Under the pieces are notes generated by a model. The model made no database searches. It was given only the letters and a program-made list of their open reading frames with translations, and was not told the DNA's origin. A stretch of DNA of 64,000 nt from DASRZM01 sp035686365. Lineage in GTDB: Bacteria > Pseudomonadota > Gammaproteobacteria > Xanthomonadales > Xanthomonadaceae. The stretch lies in assembly GCA_035686365.1 (NCBI GenBank), contig DASRZM010000109.1, positions 1-64,000 on the forward strand, read 5' to 3'. Shown here piece after piece: positions 43,639 to 53,330 of the stretch. How positions within the stretch are numbered: the stretch's first letter is position 1; each line of letters starts with the position of its first letter. Made by a program: the position numbers and the translations under genes.

Positions 43639-45000
43639 TCAGCCTTGGCGTCCGCCTCCCGGATTGCGGCGGCGACGGCGGCGGCGCTTGGGCGCCGGCG
43701 CGGACGCCGAGGCGGCCTGGCCGTCGGTGCCGGTCGCCTGGCCGCCCTGGGTCGCCTGGGCCTCGGCCTCCTCTTCGTCGTCGGCGTCGACCTCGCCCCT
43801 GGGCTGCGCGCGCGGCCTCGGCCTGGGCGCGACCAGCAGGTCCGGCGACATCGCCCCGACCGGAATCTTCTGTTCGATGTAGGCCTCGATCTCCGGCAAC
43901 GTCATCGCGTACAGGTCGCAGGCGAAGCTGATGGCGTCGCCCTCGGCCCCCAGCCGCGCGGTCCGGCCGATGCGGTGCACGTAGTCCTCTGCGTCGTGCG
44001 GCAGGTCGTAGTTGAATACGTGGCTGACTTCCGGGATGTGCAGCCCGCGCGCGGCCACATCGGTCGCCACCAGGATGTCGATCTCGCCGCGCTGGAACTT
44101 CGCCAGCAGGCTCTGGCGCTTGCGCTGTGGCACGTCGCCCGAAAGCGCGGCCACCGAGTGGCCGTGGCGCTCGAGCCTGCGGGTGAGGCGTTCGACCTCG
44201 GCCTTGGTATTGGCGAAGATCATGGTCCGGTTGGTCCCGGTGCGCAGCAGCAGGTTCAGCAGCAGCGGCATCTTCTCCTCGCTGGCCGGGAAGTACACGG
44301 CCTGGCGCACGCGCGCGGCGGTGATGCTCTCGGTCTCCACCACCAGCTTCTTGGGCTCGTGCATGTGCTCGTAGGCCAGCTCCAGCACGCGGTAGGACAG
44401 CGTGGCCGAGAACATCAGGCTCTGCCGCTCGCCGCTGGCCGGCATCCGGCGCAGGACGTAGCGGATGTCCTTGATGAAGCCCAGGTCGAACATGCGGTCG
44501 GCCTCGTCGATCACGACCACCTCCACCGCCTGCAGGCCGAAGATCTTCTGCTTGTAGTAGTCGATCAGCCGGCCCGGCGTGGCGATGATGATGTCCGACC
44601 CGGCGCGCAGGGCGTCGCGCTGCTTGTCGTAGTCCACCCCGCCGTAGACCAGGTTGATCTTCAGGCCCAGCGGCGCGGCGATCTTCATCGCGTCCTTGTG
44701 GATCTGCATGGCCAGCTCGCGGGTGGGCGCGATCATCACCGAGCGGGGGTCGGCGTCGTGGCGGTCGGCCAGCGCCGGGCGCCGCAGCAGGCGGTCGATG
44801 GTGGCCACCAGGAAGGCCAGCGTCTTGCCGGTGCCGGTCTGGGCCTGGCCGGCGACATCGCCGCCGGCCAGGGCCACCGGCAGGGCCAGCGCCTGGATCG
44901 GGGTGCAGCGCACGAACCCGGCCGACTCCAGCCCGGCTTGCAGGGCCGGATGCAGGTCGAAGCTGGAAAATGCGATGTCGGTGAGCGGTTTGTCGGTCAT
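43639..45000 (-). CDS. rhlB: DEAD-box RNA helicase RhlB
   Basis: A 453-residue ATP-dependent RNA helicase, the degradosome partner of RNase E in gammaproteobacteria. Motifs in order: Q motif (FVRCTPIQALALP), I (AQTGTGKTLAF), Ia (APTRELAMQI), II (VIDEADRMFDLGF), III (FSATLS), V (VATDVAARGLHIP) and VI (HRIGRTARLG). An acidic then arginine-rich tail (KRRRRRRRNPGG) extends beyond the core. The assignment to RhlB rather than RhlE rests on the N-terminus MTDKPLTDIAFSSFDL and the trxA-rho context. Confidence 0.93.
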   Translation of the reverse strand: MTDKPLTDIAFSSFDLHPALQAGLESAGFVRCTPIQALALPVALAGGDVAGQAQTGTGKTLAFLVATIDRLLRRPALADRHDADPRSVMIAPTRELAMQIHKDAMKIAAPLGLKINLVYGGVDYDKQRDALRAGSDIIIATPGRLIDYYKQKIFGLQAVEVVVIDEADRMFDLGFIKDIRYVLRRMPASGERQSLMFSATLSYRVLELAYEHMHEPKKLVVETESITAARVRQAVYFPASEEKMPLLLNLLLRTGTNRTMIFANTKAEVERLTRRLERHGHSVAALSGDVPQRKRQSLLAKFQRGEIDILVATDVAARGLHIPEVSHVFNYDLPHDAEDYVHRIGRTARLGAEGDAISFACDLYAMTLPEIEAYIEQKIPVGAMSPDLLVAPRPRPRAQPRGEVDADDEEEAEAQATQGGQATGTDGQAASASAPAPKRRRRRRRNPGGGRQG

Positions 45001-45242
45001 TCGGAAGGTCCGGGGGTCCGGGTCGGGGGCGCGGGGAGAAGCGCGCCCAGGCTTCATTCACGGGCGTCACGGGCGGTCGGTGGGGGTGGCGGGGCCGCGG
45101 CGGTTGCGCCGCGAACCGCCAGTCCGCAAACTGCGGCGACCGGCGGACAAGACCTTGTCCGCACACCGTTCGGCCCCCAAGTGTAGCCGAAGCTGCCCGT
45201 CGGCCCGCGTGCGGCGGCCTTGTTTTTCTCAGGAGTGCACCC

Positions 45243-45569
45243 GTGAGCGAGCGCGTCATCCACGTCAACGACGCCGATTTCCAGTCCCAGGTCCTGGATT
45301 CGGACGAGCCTGTGCTGGTCGATTTCTGGGCCGAATGGTGCGGCCCCTGCAAGATGATCGCGCCGCTCGTGGACGAGATCGCAGAGAGCTATGCGGGCAA
45401 GCTGAAGGTCGCCAAGATCAACATCGACCACAACCAGCTCACGCCACGCCAGTACGCGGTGCGCGGGATCCCGACGCTGATGCTGTTCAAGGGCGGCAAG
45501 GTCCAGGCCACGCAGGTGGGCGCCGTCAGCAGGGGCGCGCTCACGCAGTTGATCGACAAGGCGATTTGA
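45243..45569 (+). CDS. trxA: Thioredoxin 1
   Basis: A 108-residue thioredoxin with the active site WCGPC (Cys33, Cys36) in FWAEWCGPCKMIAP and the cis-proline in GIPTLMLFKGG. It starts at GTG 45243 with CAGGAG as a good ribosome-binding site. It reduces disulfides in cytoplasmic proteins such as ribonucleotide reductase. It is divergent from rhlB and upstream of rho, the common gammaproteobacterial arrangement. The 242-bp rhlB/trxA spacer contains a perfect GCGGACAA/TTGTCCGC hairpin at 45143-45162. Confidence 0.96.
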   Translation: MSERVIHVNDADFQSQVLDSDEPVLVDFWAEWCGPCKMIAPLVDEIAESYAGKLKVAKINIDHNQLTPRQYAVRGIPTLMLFKGGKVQATQVGAVSRGALTQLIDKAI

Positions 45570-45796
45570 GCGCAGGCAGCTCGCACCTGCGCTTCACACC
45601 CCGGCCACGCCTGAAGCCGGGATAATCCACGGGCACCGGAATGCTTTACCTGCGCCCCGGCGCAGTGGTAGCTTAGGTCTCGAACACGCGGAGCCGTAGA
45701 GCAGGCCGATCGAACCCCGGCCCTGCCGTTACCGGTTGCTCGCGACTCTCTTGCTCGCCTCTCCCTTTCTTCGAACTCGCAGCAGCGAGGATCCCC
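45570..45796 (+). other. Long rho leader region
   Basis: A 227-bp non-coding stretch between trxA and rho. It contains a CCCGGC/GCCGGG dyad soon after the trxA stop and a pyrimidine-rich segment (CGACTCTCTTGCTCGCCTCT) shortly before the rho start. Rho genes are often autoregulated by Rho-dependent termination in such leaders; that is an inference here. No open frame is convincing. Confidence 0.45.
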
Positions 45797-47362
45797 GTGC
45801 TGGAAAACGAAAACGATTCCCCAGGCGGCGAGTCCGCCGATTCCGTGCCCGAACCCGGTCGCGGCGACCCGGCGCAGTCCGAGCAGGGCCAGCGCGCCGA
45901 CGAAGCCCGGCCCGAGCAGGGCCAGCGGACCGAGGAAGGCGGCGCCAACCGCGGCGAGGAGCAGCGCTTCGAGCGCGGCCGCCGCGGCCGCCACCGCCGC
46001 AACCGCCGCGGCCGCGAGCGCGACGAGCGCATGCCCGAACGCGACGAGGACGAGGACGAGTCCGAGGACGGCGAGGAGGACAACGGCCGTCCCAAGCTGC
46101 CCTCGATCAGCCTGTCCGAGCTCAAGCGCAAGCCCGCCCAGGAACTGCTGGATATGGCCGAGGAGCTGGGCATCCACGAGGGCGTGGCGCGCGCGCGCAA
46201 GCAGGACGTCACCTTCCAGCTGCTCAAGGTGCTCACCCGCGCCCGCGACGTCATCGGCGAGGGCGTGCTGGAGATCCTGCCCGACGGCTTCGGCTTCCTG
46301 CGCTCGGCCGACGCCAGCTACTTGGCCGGCCCGGACGATGTCTACATCTCGCCCAGCCAGATCCGCCGCTTCAATCTGCGCACCGGCGATTACCTGATCG
46401 GAAAGATCCGTCCGCCCAAGGACGGCGAGCGCTACTTCGCGCTGCTGAAGGTCAACCAGATCAACGGCGAGCCGCCGGAGGCCTCGAAGAACAAGATCCT
46501 GTTCGAGAACCTCACGCCGCTGTTCCCGCGCGCGCGCTTCGTGCTCGAGCGCGGCAACGGCTCCACCGAGGACATCACCGGCCGCATCCTCGACCTGATG
46601 GCCCCGGTGGGCAAGGGCCAGCGCGGCCTGATCGTCTCCCCGCCCAAGGCCGGCAAGACGATGATCCTGCAGCAGCTGGCCACCGCGATCACCACCAACC
46701 ACCCGGACGTGCACCTGATCGTGCTGCTGATCGACGAGCGGCCCGAGGAAGTCACCGAGATGCAGCGCACCGTGCGCGGCGAGGTGATCTCCTCGACCTT
46801 CGACGAGCCGGCCGCGCGCCACGTGCAGGTCGCCGAGATGGTGATCGAGCGCGCCAAGCGCCTGGTCGAGCACAAGCTCGACGTGGTGATCCTGCTCGAC
46901 TCCATCACCCGCCTGGCGCGCGCCTACAACACCGTGGTGCCGAGCTCGGGCAAGGTGCTCACCGGCGGCGTGGACGCCAACGCGCTGCAGCGGCCCAAGC
47001 GCTTCTTCGGCGCCGCGCGCAAGGCCGAGGAAGGCGGCTCGCTGACGATCGTCGCCACCGCGCTGGTCGACACCGGCAGCAAGATGGACGAGGTGATCTA
47101 CGAGGAGTTCAAGGGCACCGGCAACATGGAGGTGCACCTGGACCGCCGCATCGCCGAGAAGCGCGTGTACCCGGCAATCAACATCAACCGCTCCGGCACC
47201 CGCCGCGAGGAGCTGCTGATCGAGGCCGACATGCTCCAGAAGATCTGGATCCTGCGCAAGCTGCTGCACCCGATGGACGAGCTGGCGGCCATGGAGTTCC
47301 TGCTCGACAAGATGAAGAACACCAAGACCAACGAGGAGTTCTTCCAGTTCATGAAGCGCTGA
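45797..47362 (+). CDS. rho: Transcription termination factor Rho with charged N-terminal extension
   Basis: A 521-residue hexameric RNA-dependent ATPase. The standard parts are ISLSELKRKPAQELLDMAEELG, the RNA-binding GFGFLRSADASYL, Walker A SPPKAGKTMILQ, Walker B VVILLDSITRLARAYN and the R-loop KVLTGGVDANALQRPKRFFG. About 100 extra residues precede the core: Glu/Gln/Gly-rich, then an Arg-rich block (RFERGRRGRHRRNRRGRER), then an acidic run. The start is GTG 45797. Such inserts in other bacteria bind RNA. Confidence 0.97.
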   Translation: MLENENDSPGGESADSVPEPGRGDPAQSEQGQRADEARPEQGQRTEEGGANRGEEQRFERGRRGRHRRNRRGRERDERMPERDEDEDESEDGEEDNGRPKLPSISLSELKRKPAQELLDMAEELGIHEGVARARKQDVTFQLLKVLTRARDVIGEGVLEILPDGFGFLRSADASYLAGPDDVYISPSQIRRFNLRTGDYLIGKIRPPKDGERYFALLKVNQINGEPPEASKNKILFENLTPLFPRARFVLERGNGSTEDITGRILDLMAPVGKGQRGLIVSPPKAGKTMILQQLATAITTNHPDVHLIVLLIDERPEEVTEMQRTVRGEVISSTFDEPAARHVQVAEMVIERAKRLVEHKLDVVILLDSITRLARAYNTVVPSSGKVLTGGVDANALQRPKRFFGAARKAEEGGSLTIVATALVDTGSKMDEVIYEEFKGTGNMEVHLDRRIAEKRVYPAININRSGTRREELLIEADMLQKIWILRKLLHPMDELAAMEFLLDKMKNTKTNEEFFQFMKR

Positions 47363-47387
47363 GGCGCCGGCTGGAGCACGCGTATCC

Positions 47388-47417
47388 GACGCCGGCGCCA
47401 GCCGGCGTCGTCGTTTC
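47388..47417 (+). terminator. Intrinsic terminator of rho
   Basis: GACGCCGGC (47388-47396), loop GCCAA, GCCGGCGTC (47402-47410), then GTCGTTT. A perfect 9-bp GC stem with a short T-run, 25 bp after the rho stop. Confidence 0.55.
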
Positions 47418-47462
47418 CGGCCACCGCATCCGGACCGGTCCGACTTCGGATATCGTGGGCCC

Positions 47463-49262
47463 ATGCTCGGCGACAGCTTCCTGGACTACACCCTGGTGTT
47501 CCTGCTGGCCACGGTCGTCGCCGTGCCGCTGTTCCGCGCGCTCGGACTCGGGGCGGTGCTCGGCTACCTGGTCGCCGGCATCGCGCTGGGCCCGGACCTG
47601 CTGGGCGTGTTCCGGGACCCGGAGGAAGCCTTGGCGATCTCCGAGTTCGGCGTGGTGATGATGCTGTTCATCATCGGGCTGGAGCTCTCGCCCTCGCGGC
47701 TGTGGCTGATGCGGCGGCAGGTGTTCGGGGCCGGCACGGCGCAGGTCCTGGCCTCGGCGCTGGTGATCACCCCGCTGCTGCTGTGGTGGGGCCTGGGGCC
47801 GCGCGCGGCGGTGCTGGCCGGCATCGCGCTGGCGCTGTCCTCCACCGCGGTGGGCCTGCAGCTGCTGGCCGAGAACCGCGAGCTCAACCACGTCCACGGC
47901 CGCACCGCGTTTGCGATCCTGCTGTTCCAGGACCTGGCCGCGATCCCGCTGATCGCCGCCGTGCCGCTGCTGGGCGTGGCCGCCGCGCCGCCGCCCGAAG
48001 GCATGCTCGAGCCGCTGCTGTACGGCATCGGCGCGATCGCCGTGCTGGTGATCGGCGGGCGCTACGTGCTGCGCTACCTGTTCGCCTGGATCGCGCGCAC
48101 GCGCAGCATCGAGGTGTTCTCGGCGGCCACGCTGCTGGTGGTCGCGGGATCGGCCTGGTTGATGCACACGGCCGGGCTGTCGATGGGGCTGGGTGCGTTC
48201 CTGGCCGGCGTGCTGCTGGCCGAGTCCGAGTTCCGCCACGAGCTGGAGAGCCACATCGAGCCGTTCAAGGGCCTGCTGCTGGGGCTGTTCTTCATGGCCG
48301 TGGGCATGAGCATCGACCTGGACGTGCTCGAACGCGAGCCGCAGGCGATCGCGCTGGGCGTGCTGGCGCTGCTGGCGATCAAGACCGCGGTGCTGTTCGC
48401 GGTCGGCCGCGGGCTGGTGCGCCTGCGCCTGCGTGCCACGGTCCTGCTGTGCGCGGTGCTGGCGATGGGCGGCGAGTTCGCCTTCGTGGTCTTCTCCGAG
48501 GCGCTGCGGGTGGGACTGATCGTTCCGACGCAGCGCGACGTGCTGGTGGTGATCGTGGGCATCTCCATGGCGATGGCGCCGCTGTTCCTGGTCGCGCTGC
48601 GGCGCCTGCTACCGGTAGCCGAACGCGAGGCGCCACCGCAGTTCGACCCCATCGATGCGGAACAGCCACGGGTCATCATCGCCGGCTTCGGACGCTTCGG
48701 ACAGGTGGTCGGGCGCCTGCTCAGTGCCCACCGGATCCCGTACACCGCGCTCGAGCACAGTCCCGAGCAGGTCGAGGTCTCGCGCCGCTTCGGCTCCACC
48801 ATCTTCTACGGCGACCCTTCGCGGCCGGAGCTGCTGCGCGCGGCTGGCGCCGACAAGGCCGAGATCTTCGTACTGGCCACCGACGATCCGGAGCAGAACG
48901 TGCACACCGCGCGGCTGGTCCGCCGACTCTACCCGAACCTGAAGCTGTATGCGCGCGCGCGAAACCGCCAGCACGCGTTCCGGCTCATGGACCTGCGCAT
49001 CGACGGCATCGTGCGCGAGACCCTGTTCTCCAGCCTGGAACTGGGCCGCCAGGTGCTGATGGGGCTGGGCCAGGATGCGGAGACCTCGCACCGGCGCGTG
49101 GAAACCTTCCGGCGCCACGACGAGTCGCTGCTGCTGGAGCAGCACCTGGTCTACGACGACGAGACCCGGCTGATCGAAAGCGCCGCCGAAGCGCGCGATG
49201 AGTTGCGCCGGCTGTTCGAGGCCGATGCCCGCAGCATGCGCGATCGCGACACCGGGGACTGA
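47463..49262 (+). CDS. CPA2 monovalent cation:proton antiporter (KefB/KefC type)
   Basis: A 599-residue transporter. The N-terminal part (about 1-385) has about 12 helices with family motifs GAVLGYLVAGIALGPDLLG, FIIGLELSPSRLW and LSSTAVGLQLL. The C-terminal TrkA-N nucleotide-binding domain begins VIIAGFGRFGQVVGRLL, then FYGDPSRPELLRAAG. It is a K+/H+ antiporter of the glutathione-gated or related type; no ancillary KefF/KefG gene is adjacent. The ATG lies 5 nt after a -10-like TATCGT with no clear Shine-Dalgarno. Confidence 0.9.
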   Translation: MLGDSFLDYTLVFLLATVVAVPLFRALGLGAVLGYLVAGIALGPDLLGVFRDPEEALAISEFGVVMMLFIIGLELSPSRLWLMRRQVFGAGTAQVLASALVITPLLLWWGLGPRAAVLAGIALALSSTAVGLQLLAENRELNHVHGRTAFAILLFQDLAAIPLIAAVPLLGVAAAPPPEGMLEPLLYGIGAIAVLVIGGRYVLRYLFAWIARTRSIEVFSAATLLVVAGSAWLMHTAGLSMGLGAFLAGVLLAESEFRHELESHIEPFKGLLLGLFFMAVGMSIDLDVLEREPQAIALGVLALLAIKTAVLFAVGRGLVRLRLRATVLLCAVLAMGGEFAFVVFSEALRVGLIVPTQRDVLVVIVGISMAMAPLFLVALRRLLPVAEREAPPQFDPIDAEQPRVIIAGFGRFGQVVGRLLSAHRIPYTALEHSPEQVEVSRRFGSTIFYGDPSRPELLRAAGADKAEIFVLATDDPEQNVHTARLVRRLYPNLKLYARARNRQHAFRLMDLRIDGIVRETLFSSLELGRQVLMGLGQDAETSHRRVETFRRHDESLLLEQHLVYDDETRLIESAAEARDELRRLFEADARSMRDRDTGD

Positions 49263-49279
49263 TACCGGCACCGTGCCGC

Positions 49280-49520
49280 ACCGCTCCGCCCGCCACCCCC
49301 ACCCGGCCTCCCCCTACGCGCCTTCGGCGCGCAAGGGGAGGGGCAAATCCGCTCGGACTCCCTCCTATTCGCGCGGCAAAAGGGGAGGAGCGAAGCCTTC
49401 CGGACTCCCTCCCTTTCGCGCAGCGAAGGGGAGGGCCGGGGAGGGGTCGCGCGACGCAGCCGCGCGCGGGACGCGCCGCAACTTGCCATCGTCCGGGAGG
49501 GGTCGCGCGGCACAGCCGCG
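49280..49520. repeat. G/C-run intergenic repeat, copy 1
   Basis: The spacer 49263-49533 consists of hairpin modules such as GCGCCTTCGGCGCGCAAGGG, two AAGGGGAGG blocks each preceded by CTCCCTC, and a GGGAGGGGTCGCGCG module used twice (near 49441 and 49496). Nearly the same string of modules occurs at 55765-55950. It has no credible frame. Confidence 0.75.
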
Positions 49521-49533
49521 CGTGCCGCTTGCG

Positions 49534-52500
49534 CTAATCTCCTGGCCGCAGGAAGCGCGCCAGCGACGGCTCGCCGCGCGTGGGCTCGACCGCCTGGGCG
49601 ATGTCGACGAATCCGCGCATCAGGGCGACGTCGTGCGCAGTCCGGTTCAGCGCGTCGCGGCGCCCGGCGTCGGCACCGGCGGCGAGCAGGCGTGCCAGGA
49701 CCCGCGGCAGGCCGTGCAGCGCGGCCAGATGCAGCGGCCCGAAGCCGCGGCGGTCGGCGACATCCAGCGCGACGCCGCGCTCGAGCAGCAGCTCCAGCAG
49801 CGGCAGCAGGCCGGCCTCGTCACCGGGCACGCCGGGTTCGGCCTGGGCACCGAGCAGCAGCAGCAGCGCGTTCTGGCCGCGCGCGTTGACGGCGTGCGGG
49901 TCGGCTTCCGCCTCCAGCAGCACCCGCATCAGTGCTGCGGCGCGCTCGCGCTCGGCGCCCGCGAATCCGAACTGCGCGGCCGCCAGCAACGCGCTGTTGC
50001 CCGAATCGTCCCGCGCATCGACCTGGGCACCGTGCGCCAGCAGGGTGCGGGCGATCGCCGGCAGCCCCAGCGCCGCGGCGATCATCAGCGGGGTGACGGC
50101 GCCGGGGAGGAGGCGGTCCGCACCGGCCCCGTGTTCGAGCAGCGTCGCCACCACCGGCTCGAAGCCCATGCTCACGGCCGCCGACAGGCAGGTGGCACCG
50201 GCGTGTGCGGCATGGTCCGGATCGGCACCATGCGCCAGCAGCCACTGCACCACCGGCAGCTGCCCGTTGCCGCTGGCGCGCAGCAGGGCGGTGCAGCCCT
50301 GCCCGTCGCCGGCGTCGAGCGGCAGGCCCAGCTCCACCAGCCGGCGGACCGCGGCCAGGTCCCCGGCAGCGGCCGCGGTGGTCAGGTCCAGCGGCAGCAG
50401 GCGCCGTCCTGGCAGCGGCCAGCCGGACCAGTCCAGCCATCGCACCAGGTCGCCGCGCCCGGCCGCGAACGCCCGGCCGACCGGGGTCTGGCCATCGCGG
50501 CCACGACGCTGCGGATCGGCGCCATGGCGCACCAGCAGTCGCACCGCGTTTTCCAATCCCATCGTGCAGGCCACCTGCAGCGCTCCGGAGCCGGCCTCGT
50601 CGCGCAGGTTCGGGTCCTGGCCCGACTCCAGCAGCACCTCGGCCAGGCGCAGCCAGCCCAGGCGCAGTGCCAGCAGCAGGGGCGACTCGCCCCGGCGGGC
50701 GCTGCCGAACGGATCGGCGCCGCCTCCGAGCAGGCGCAGTGCAAGCAACTCGTGACCGCGGCCGGACAGGTCCCGCGCCAGCGACGCTTCCAGGAAACGC
50801 GCCAGGCCGCCGGCCCCGGTCGGCACAGCGCCCGCGTCCAGCAGCACCGACAACGCGCGGTGCGCACCGGCGTCGCCGTCGAGCAGCGCGAAGGCCAGGC
50901 AGTCGCCACCGGCCACCGCACACTCGGTGTCCACGCTGCGCTGCAGCAACCAGCGCAGCGAGGACAACGGCGCCTGGTCCTCGGCCAGCGCCAGGCAGGC
51001 GGCGGCGCGGTCGGCCGCGCTCATGCCGCCGCCCAGCGCCAGCGCGCGCTCGGCGCGATCGGTGCGGCATTCCATCAGCGCTGCGTGCAGCAGCTGCGCC
51101 GGCGGCAGGTCGGGCAGGCGCTCGCCCTCGCCGGCGCACACGCTGGCGGGCATCGGAAACTCCGGATCGATCGCCGCCACCAGGGTCCAGCGGCCGGCCG
51201 CCACGGCATGGTCGATCGCGCGCAGCCCGTCGCGGCAGCGCAGCTGCGGATCGGCACCGGCGTCCAGCAGCAGCCGCAGCGTTTCCTCGTCGGCCTTCGC
51301 GGACTGGCAGGCGATGATGAGCACAGTGCGACCGGTGTGGTCGCGGCGGTCCGGATCCGGCGCAGCCACAAGCAGCGCGCGCAGGACCGCGTTGGCGCCC
51401 GAGCGGGCCGCCTCCATCAGTGCGGTGACTCCGTGCCCGTCGCAGGCGTCGGCCACGGCACCGGCTGCCAGCAACGCCCGCGCGATGCCCGCATTGCCGT
51501 GCAGGCTCGCGCTCATCAATGCGGTGCGTTCGAGCGCCCCGCGCGCATCCACGCGTGCCTTGTGACGCAGCAGCAGCTGCGTGCCCGCCTCGTCGTCGTC
51601 CTCGCTGGCCGCCGCGGCCAGCAACACCGGCGCTCCACCATCGGGCTGCGGGCGCGCACCGCGCTCGAGCAGAAACTTCGCCACCCGCCAGTTGCCGCTG
51701 GCGCAGGCGGCCGCCAGCGGCGTCAGTCCATGGCGGTCGACCGCGTCGACCGTGGCGCCGGCATCGAGCAGCTGCGCGGCGACGCCCGGATCGGTACTGC
51801 GTGCGGCATGGTGCAGCGCAGTGGCGCCATCGCGGTCGGCGGCGTCCGGATCGGCGCCGTTGGCCAGCAGCGTCGCCACTGCGTCGGGACGACCCTGGTA
51901 GCTGTCGCGGGTGGCCGCCAGCAGGGGCGTGAGTCCATGGTGGCGCAGGTTCACGTCGACGCCGTCGGCGATCAGGCGGCGCAGCAGCGAAAGGTCCGGC
52001 AGCACGGCCGCCAGCATCGCCAGCGTGCGCTGGTCGCGCGCGCCCGGCAGCGGCGGCGCCTGGACATCCACACCGGCATCGATCAGGGCCAGTGCACGCA
52101 CGGTATCGCCGGCGCGTGCGGCCGCATACAGTGCCTCGACCGGATCGACCTCGCGCACCAGGTCCGTGTAGGGGACCGGTTCGATGCCGGCGCGTTCCCC
52201 GGTCGCCGCGGCCTGCGGCTCATCGGCCAGGTCGGCCAGGTCGGCCAGGCGGCGGGCGGCCAGCGCCACCACCAGCACGCAGGCGACCGCTGCCAGCGCG
52301 GCCACCAGCGACCACAGCAGCGGGCGCGGGACCGGCTCGAACACCGGAGCGAACAGCAGCAGCGCCGGTGCCGCCGCCAGCCAGGCGAATTCGAGCGTCG
52401 CCACCCCGGCCCCGCCCAGCCAGCCTCCGCGCGTGGCCAGCCACCCGGCATGCCTGAGGCTCTCGCGGGCCGTCGCCCAGGGCCAGGGCCGGGCCTGGAT

Positions 52501-52920
52501 CGCCGCCTGCTCCCAGAGGAACGGCAGGGCCGGCGCGGGCCACAGCCGCCACAGCAGCAGCCATGCCGCCGCCGCGATGGCCGACAGCGCCAGGACCGCG
52601 CCCAGGCTGCCCTGCGTCAGCAGCTGCTTGGCCGGCCACCAGGTTGTGCCGGCGACGATGCCCGCGCCCAGCGCCAGCAACAGCAGCGCCGGGACACCGC
52701 GACGCCACAGCGAGGCCAGGAAGCCGGACTCGAACTGGTAACCGAGCGCGAACACCGCCGCAGCGAGCAGACACGGCTGCGCCAGAGTCCATGCCGCCCA
52801 CGCACCGGCACCGGTCAACCACCCGGGCAACGTCGCCAACGCCAGTCCCGGCACGAAGGCGAGCAGCGACAGTGCGATGACGCGCGCGCGCGGCAGCGCC
52901 GCGCCCTCAGCCCGCAGCAT
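49534..52920 (-). CDS. Large membrane-anchored ankyrin-repeat protein
   Basis: A 1128-residue protein. The first about 235 residues form six or so hydrophobic helices (for example VIALSLLAFVPGLALATLP, GAVLALSAIAAAAWLLLW, LLWSLVAALAAVACVLVVAL). The remaining roughly 870 residues are ankyrin repeats, recognisable by G.TPL..A...G and LL..GADP (GVTPLLAATRDS-like, LLANGADPDAADRDGATALHHAA, LLERGVALDVADRRGFGPLHLAA). Such a solenoid is a protein-binding scaffold; its partner is unknown. The start overlaps the ycgL-like gene by 14 bp. Orientation across the membrane is not clear. Confidence 0.85.
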   Translation of the reverse strand: MLRAEGAALPRARVIALSLLAFVPGLALATLPGWLTGAGAWAAWTLAQPCLLAAAVFALGYQFESGFLASLWRRGVPALLLLALGAGIVAGTTWWPAKQLLTQGSLGAVLALSAIAAAAWLLLWRLWPAPALPFLWEQAAIQARPWPWATARESLRHAGWLATRGGWLGGAGVATLEFAWLAAAPALLLFAPVFEPVPRPLLWSLVAALAAVACVLVVALAARRLADLADLADEPQAAATGERAGIEPVPYTDLVREVDPVEALYAAARAGDTVRALALIDAGVDVQAPPLPGARDQRTLAMLAAVLPDLSLLRRLIADGVDVNLRHHGLTPLLAATRDSYQGRPDAVATLLANGADPDAADRDGATALHHAARSTDPGVAAQLLDAGATVDAVDRHGLTPLAAACASGNWRVAKFLLERGARPQPDGGAPVLLAAAASEDDDEAGTQLLLRHKARVDARGALERTALMSASLHGNAGIARALLAAGAVADACDGHGVTALMEAARSGANAVLRALLVAAPDPDRRDHTGRTVLIIACQSAKADEETLRLLLDAGADPQLRCRDGLRAIDHAVAAGRWTLVAAIDPEFPMPASVCAGEGERLPDLPPAQLLHAALMECRTDRAERALALGGGMSAADRAAACLALAEDQAPLSSLRWLLQRSVDTECAVAGGDCLAFALLDGDAGAHRALSVLLDAGAVPTGAGGLARFLEASLARDLSGRGHELLALRLLGGGADPFGSARRGESPLLLALRLGWLRLAEVLLESGQDPNLRDEAGSGALQVACTMGLENAVRLLVRHGADPQRRGRDGQTPVGRAFAAGRGDLVRWLDWSGWPLPGRRLLPLDLTTAAAAGDLAAVRRLVELGLPLDAGDGQGCTALLRASGNGQLPVVQWLLAHGADPDHAAHAGATCLSAAVSMGFEPVVATLLEHGAGADRLLPGAVTPLMIAAALGLPAIARTLLAHGAQVDARDDSGNSALLAAAQFGFAGAERERAAALMRVLLEAEADPHAVNARGQNALLLLLGAQAEPGVPGDEAGLLPLLELLLERGVALDVADRRGFGPLHLAALHGLPRVLARLLAAGADAGRRDALNRTAHDVALMRGFVDIAQAVEPTRGEPSLARFLRPGD

Positions 52921-53158
52921 GATCGGGCGCCGGCGGGGGAAGCTGCAGGTGGAAGCCGCGGTCCATCAGGTTGCGCCGCACCACCGTGGCATCGCCGCGG
53001 GACAGGGTCCGGTGGGGCGTGAGCGCGAACTCGAGCGCGAACTCGAACGGCGCCAGCGGCGCCGACACCGCCTCGGGCAGGCAGGCAAAATCGTCGCGCC
53101 GGCCCAGGTATACATAGGTGTCGGGACGGCGGCGGCTGCGGTAGACGAAAACCTGCAT
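52907..53158 (-). CDS. YcgL-domain protein
   Basis: An 83-residue protein beginning MQVFVYRSRRRPDTYVYLGR, the YcgL (DUF709) signature. Further conserved parts are LPEAVSAPLAPFEFALEFAL, LTPHRTLSRGDATVVRRNL and DRGFHLQLPP. It is a small alpha/beta fold conserved in gammaproteobacteria; its function is unknown. It overlaps the ankyrin gene, so the two are probably translated from one mRNA. The frame is open further upstream, but only the part from 53158 is family-like. Confidence 0.88.
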   Translation of the reverse strand: MQVFVYRSRRRPDTYVYLGRRDDFACLPEAVSAPLAPFEFALEFALTPHRTLSRGDATVVRRNLMDRGFHLQLPPPAPDHAAG

Positions 53159-53330
53159 CGCGGAAACGGGGCCCAGGACTGCGCGTTCGGGACGCGCCCG
53201 ATTGTGGCCGCAAAACGCGGTGGCGGCCAGCGGACCGGATGGATCCAGGTTCCGGTCGCAGGAGCACGACGCCTTGCACCGGCATCGCGCGCTGCTACTC
53301 TGCGCCGGCTTCGCCGACGAGGAACCCCGC

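Noticed and set aside
45650..45730. A tRNA-like stretch (GCGCAGTGGTAGC, later GATCGAACCCCGG)
   Set aside because: The D-arm-like and T-arm-like pieces do not assemble into a cloverleaf with an acceptor stem and anticodon arm; it is better seen as part of the rho leader.
49263..49533. Possible promoter or small RNA after the antiporter gene
   Set aside because: The sequence is a repeat also found at 55765-55950; no promoter or terminator with a T-run was seen.
49198..53022. A 1274-residue plus-strand frame
   Set aside because: It mirrors the ankyrin gene; its periodic composition comes from the repeats on the other strand.
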